Of a stretch of 20,401 nucleotides of DNA, positions 17,165 through 20,401 are shown piece after piece; position 1 is the first letter of the stretch, and each line of letters begins with the position of its first letter. The stretch is taken from the NCBI GenBank assembly GCA_910592205.1, contig CAJVPJ010000630.1:1-20401 (forward strand), given 5' to 3'. Source of the stretch: Paraglomus occultum. Its lineage: Eukaryota; Glomeromycota; Glomeromycetes; Paraglomerales; Paraglomeraceae. The notes under the pieces were generated by a model. It made no database searches and was not told where the DNA came from. It worked only from the letters and a program-made list of their open reading frames with translations. The position numbers were made by a program, and so were the translations under genes.

Positions 17165-17446
17165 TCACAAAGCAGTAGAACTCCGACAAATGCAAAAAAG
17201 TTAAAACTCGCTGGGAAAGAACTCTTACGCCTATCCGAACCGAACGTCCTTTTGGAACTGGCGCTGCAAAGATTGCAGCAATCAGCTAGACAAAAATATA
17301 GATGGTTGAACGCTACTTCAGACAAAGGGGGAAAGGGGCGGGCGAACAATATTGACGTATCGAGTTACATATGTCAAAGTCGGCGGCCGAGCAGTACCTA
17401 CACGCACCAGCATTCAATATGTTATTTAACAACAGCTTTGCCTTAA
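17165..17446 (+). CDS. exon-like open frame, block B
   Basis: The frame is open for 93 codons after a splice-acceptor-like sequence (CTTCCATCGTTCTATAATGCTCTAG). It includes KLKLAGKELLRLSEPNVLLE then LALQRLQQSARQKYRWLNAT, an amphipathic helix-like, Leu/Gln/Arg-rich stretch that could form a coiled coil. The last third extends into sequence found only in block B. There is no ATG at the start of the conserved part. The block A copy is frameshifted. It is not recognised. Confidence 0.35.
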   Translation, partial: SQSSRTPTNAKKLKLAGKELLRLSEPNVLLELALQRLQQSARQKYRWLNATSDKGGKGRANNIDVSSYICQSRRPSSTYTHQHSICYLTTALP

Positions 17447-17547
17447 GTATTGACCAGCATTAATCCACATCTCACTCGATTCTTCAAATACATCCCATCT
17501 ACGTTTCCCATAGTCGGAAGTGTAATATTTACTAATAAAGTTTTAAC
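17395..17547. other. block B-specific 150-bp segment
   Basis: Block A has about 20 bp between the shared GGCCGAGCA and CTCGGATAAAGAATTC, whereas block B has about 150 bp. No terminal repeats were seen. It is either an insertion in B or a deletion in A. Confidence 0.5.
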
Positions 17548-17716
17548 ACTCGGATAAAGAATTCCTACCCTTCGTGCCGAGCGCACCGAAAAGTTGAATC
17601 AATCTCAAAATCAATTATGATTACGACCAGTTAGCCGATTGGCGAGAGAAGAAGGCGTGTAACACCAATAATTGAAAGTCAACCGCTCCATCGAATAAGG
17701 GGCTGGGCGTCGTATT

Positions 17717-17883
17717 GTAAGTTTCTTGTAATGAGGATTAATGGTTTAAAATTGGGGTGTTGCGGGAGCTTGGGTGGATTGTTGCTAGTATCCGTTATCA
17801 GGCTGGGGCGAATTTATGTTGTACGCAAGTGTTTCTTAATGTCCATTCTTGTCACTGCAGCTTCACTTTCGGACCGTTTTCAG
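17717..17883 (+). other. predicted intron, block B (GTAAGT...GTTTTCAG)
   Basis: The donor and acceptor are the same as at 5641-5807, with the same 167-nt length despite internal indels. After the acceptor, the frame TDPNWSLLGSRKEQELKIQH is in phase with the WASY frame before the donor as it is read in block A. Confidence 0.45.
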
Positions 17884-18133
17884 GTACGGATCCAAATTGG
17901 TCTCTTCTCGGGAGCCGAAAGGAACAAGAATTAAAAATTCAACACGTCGAACTTTGAACGACTGTGAAGCCATGGTGAAACAAAGAATGTATCGGACGGA
18001 AAAGAGACAAGACTTGAGTATGAAAGTTCCTGGAGAGTGGTGCTGGAGAGAGAAGAAACAGATCAAGAGAACGTGTTTTAGTTTAAATAAATCAACATAT
18101 TTTATTTGGCGCCCTTTGATTAGAGAGAAATGA
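17884..18133 (+). CDS. exon-like open frame after the conserved intron, block B
   Basis: The frame is open for about 82 codons after the acceptor to a TGA at 18131-18133. It includes YGSKLVSSREPKGTRIKNST, RTLNDCEAMVKQRMYRTEKR, then PGEWCWREKKQIKRTC. It is strongly basic and not recognised. An alternative frame in phase with the upstream exon stops after about 23 codons (QELKIQHVEL). Block A carries a 1-nt and a 16-nt difference, so the two copies would encode different products. It may be a relic. Confidence 0.3.
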
Positions 18134-18664
18134 GAACGAGAGTGTGAAGACTGACGTAGTAACAATATTCGCGTTGCTAATTATCATCAACTTGAGTATT
18201 TCAACTATTAGACTTACCGAAAGATCATGAGTTAGATATATTACGTGAAAGTTATGAAATTAATATAAGGCGTTTATCTTTTTTTCCCTTCTGTTTTTGT
18301 AATGAAAATCGCGTGCATTTGATTGCCCCAAGCCTTAATTCTTGCGCTACGTGATAATGGGAGATTTAAATACTTTATTCACACCTACACACCGTAGCTT
18401 ACTCCAAGTACATTTATACAGTTTACCGTTATTATGATTTCATTGTCTACTCTTTATATATTCATATACAAACTACTAAACCATTCATTCTCTCCTATGT
18501 TGCCGCAACGTACCGAGAAAATAATTCAGCATTAGCATTATCGTATCCCCAACCGGGAAGTCAACAGCATATCGTACCGGTTAGGGCTTTTTCCCCACTT
18601 CAGGATTTGGAATTTCGTTCGAAAGTTGCAATAAATAAAAATACTGTAAAAAGGGACTGTACTT

Positions 18665-18770
18665 ATCCGGACTAAATCTTTTTCTTCCGAGTTAGCGGCA
18701 AAGTCGCCAAAGGTGCCCTTATTCATCTCCAAGGACTCGTTATCAGCTGATGGTAGTGGTCTAATTGAGC
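18665..18770 (-). other. conserved minus-strand coding-like segment, block B
   Basis: The frame IRPLPSADNESLEMNKGTFG then DFAANSEEKDLVRI matches block A (6834-6964). Downstream the frames differ: here it stays open to 18538 through sequence with no match to the block A frame. The upstream part diverges too, so only this core of about 33 residues has support. Confidence 0.35.
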
Positions 18771-18835
18771 ACTGGTAAAACAATAACAGTTGCGAAATAT
18801 TTCACTGGGAAATTAACAAAATGAACCAAATCGAT

Positions 18836-19013
18836 GTGTACTTATGGCGAGACAAGTATTCTTCGTTAAAGACTGTTCTTATTGATACGTCTCGTCTGAT
18901 CCAACAAATACAGAATGCTGCATAGCGACATATAAGAGAAGTTTGAGATTTGTTAGAGTCAAAGAGGCAGATTTATAGGCGTTTGCTTTTACGGTCAATC
19001 ATCTCCATTTGAT
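18836..19013. repeat. segment inverted relative to block A
   Basis: This is the counterpart of 7128-7311 in opposite orientation. The flanks TTAACAAAATGAACCAAA (left) and GATGAAAATCAATAAATCGC (right) align directly with block A. About 150 bp next to the inverted piece in A (7040-7127 and 7312-7343) are missing here. Confidence 0.8.
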
Positions 19014-19792
19014 GAAAATCAATAAATCGCACAAGCGAACAGTTAAGAGTTATTATTCGACTACAATCATTAATGCAAGAAAGAGTGGATTAGCAGGAAA
19101 TTTAGAAGGTAATACGTGCACGCATACTGGTATCGTTGGCTGGTATTAATGTGAAGAAATCATCATAATATGTCGTTTGATGTTGTCTTATTGTTATATT
19201 ATTATTTCAAAGACATTTTTACGCAAGTTAAACTTTCTTAAGTAACCCAAATGGAATAATGCTTTACCGTATATCCAATAAGGCATATTTTGTAAGTGGT
19301 GATATTGACCATGTCTTCCAGTCTAAGTACTGCAGTAATAGCGTAGTAATGATGAACTTCCGTCATGTCTAAAAAGGAAAACGATTCTAACCGACAATTC
19401 ACTGCTTTGTCATATAATTTTCATAAAAGGAAATCGATGTGACAATTCACTTTGACGACAAATACGTTTTGAGAACCAGTATCAAAAGTCGTAGTGTCAT
19501 TACATTCGGCGAAGTTGCGTACACACCGAATATGTTACATATAAATATAAATGTATAAGTTTATTCGATAGTGCATGAATAGGTTAAGTTCTGTATCCCT
19601 GCTGAAACGTTTCTAGACGCCCGATAGGGTGGGAATAGTCAATGCCAACAATGTTGTAAAGAGTTTAGATACTTAAGATGTTAATCATTGCAAAAGTTGG
19701 TGAGTCATAAATAAGTGATTTATCTATCTCTTCATTACATCCAGCCTGATTACATCATAAATTGGCCCCGTGCATGTCATGATTTAATGTGT

Positions 19793-20126
19793 GTATCGAA
19801 TACATTTTCTTATGTGTATTTTGTGTTACAGTCGTTTCCCTTCTTGCTCACACACACTCTTATATTGTTACCGTATATTTATTAGTGTATACTTACGCTA
19901 AAATGTACTACGGCGTCCGACGCTTTGCATGAAGTTTGTTGAGTTACATAAAAAAAATAATAACTGGTTAATGCCAAATCATTGTGACCTTTTTTTTTAA
20001 ACTTTATTACTTATTATTATACTGTGTGACCACACCCAGAGGCACAAGACAAAAGCAAATGTTTCTCAGCAAATGTTTCTCACCCAATGGCATAAAACAA
20101 TTTATTATGAATTGTCTATCTGTCAA
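19793..20126. other. block B-specific spacer upstream of gene 5
   Basis: This is not alignable to 8086-8755. It is AT-rich and contains a 14-bp tandem duplication at 20054-20081. No coding frame was recognised. Confidence 0.45.
20054..20081. repeat. 14-bp tandem duplication
   Basis: AGCAAATGTTTCTC is present twice in direct succession, without mismatch. Confidence 0.85.
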
Positions 20127-20186
20127 TATAAAATGATTCGTCATTCTAAAGACATATATTTATGAAATATACGTAATGAGACTATA

Positions 20187-20217
20187 GTTGACAAATTTTC
20201 GTCAAAAATTTGTGAAC
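20187..20217. promoter_or_regulatory. inverted repeat upstream of gene 5
   Basis: ACAAATTTT (20191-20199) and AAAATTTGT (20205-20213) form a perfect 9-bp inverted repeat around CGTCA, extended by GTT/AAC outside a single mismatch. It lies just before the TATA box. Gene 3 has only the left half (TTGACAAATTCTCGTC), so the palindrome is specific to this copy. Confidence 0.5.
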
Positions 20218-20223
20218 ATCGTT

Positions 20224-20279
20224 TTATATAAAAGCCTTCAAAAAGCCTTTCCCCCTCCGTCTACAAATACATTAGTACA
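20224..20279 (+). promoter_or_regulatory. core promoter and leader of gene 5
   Basis: TATATAAAA at about 20225-20233 is followed by AAGCCTTC, a CCCCCTCC run and TACAAATACATTAGTACA before the ATG. It is nearly identical to gene 3 (8853-8911). Confidence 0.6.
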
Positions 20280-20401
20280 ATGGAGGAGCATAATAATATA
20301 AACAACGGTTATGTCGGAATTAATAACAACGTCCCTCAACCGGAAAGCCTCGATTCTAATTCTCCGGTTCCATTAGATACCGATTTGCACATCCAATCTC
20401 A
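20280..20401 (+). CDS. gene 5: CPLCG-motif family protein, 5' end only
   Basis: Forty codons from the ATG at 20280 (MEEHNNINNGYVGINNNV, then PQPESLDSNSPVPLD) match the start of gene 3 with a few substitutions (for example D to E at residue 2). The window ends inside the gene, so its repeats, CPLCG motif and integrity cannot be judged. It is divergent from gene 4, repeating the gene 2/gene 3 arrangement. Confidence 0.7.
   Translation, partial: MEEHNNINNGYVGINNNVPQPESLDSNSPVPLDTDLHIQS

Larger units (their letters stand above)
14885..19792. repeat. segmental duplication, block B
   Basis: This is the counterpart of block A (3094-8085), in the same orientation and offset by about 11.4-12.0 kb. 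The left edge coincides with the family C-terminal stop region and lies about 15 bp from the Tc1-like remnant. The right end loses alignment at about 19792, and alignment resumes at about 20126. Confidence 0.85.

Overview
The window looks like nuclear DNA of a fungus, most likely an arbuscular mycorrhizal fungus (Glomeromycotina, Rhizophagus-like). The evidence is AT-rich, gene-sparse sequence, fungal-type introns (GTAAGT or GTATGG donors, one perfect TACTAAC branch site), TATA boxes close to start codons, Tc1/mariner-like remnants, and a Sel1-repeat gene whose 36-residue repeats match the Sel1 proteins abundant in these fungi. No rRNA, tRNA or CRISPR array was seen. All alignments below were made by eye.

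The main content is a small family of related, unrecognised genes in alternating orientation: gene 1 (+, 1208-1834), gene 2 (-, 3657-3094, broken), gene 3 (+, 8912-9655, probably two exons), gene 4 (-, 15692-14897, broken or mis-spliced) and gene 5 (+, from 20280, cut by the window end). The proteins are rich in Ser, Asn, Thr, His and Gln. They begin with an M-x-E-x-N-N motif, carry degenerate internal repeats around A-Q-[DN]-V-R-S-H-A, and in the plus-strand type have a CPLCGSSNG motif near the C-terminus. All share a C-terminal segment resembling E-Y-V-x-x-R-E-V-R-x-Q-S. Genes 2 and 4 form a second subtype without the CxxC.

Genes 2 and 3, and genes 4 and 5, form two divergent pairs. Each pair is separated by about 4.6-5.3 kb of intergenic DNA that is itself duplicated (block A about 3094-8085, block B about 14885-19792). 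The two blocks differ by insertions, replaced segments and one locally inverted 180-bp piece. Several exon-like stretches inside the blocks keep splice sites and partial reading frames, so they may hold unannotated split genes or relics of them.

The 5.2 kb between the 3' ends of genes 3 and 4 is not part of the duplication. It holds a GC-rich hairpin island (10751-10914), a poly-T tract, a Sel1-repeat gene probably missing its first exon (13455-14234), and two inverted Tc1/mariner-like fragments (14348-14605 and 14611-14871) that abut the left edge of block B. No function can be assigned to the gene family. Its copy-number growth, internal repeat turnover and repeated frame disruption suggest a fast-evolving lineage-specific family.
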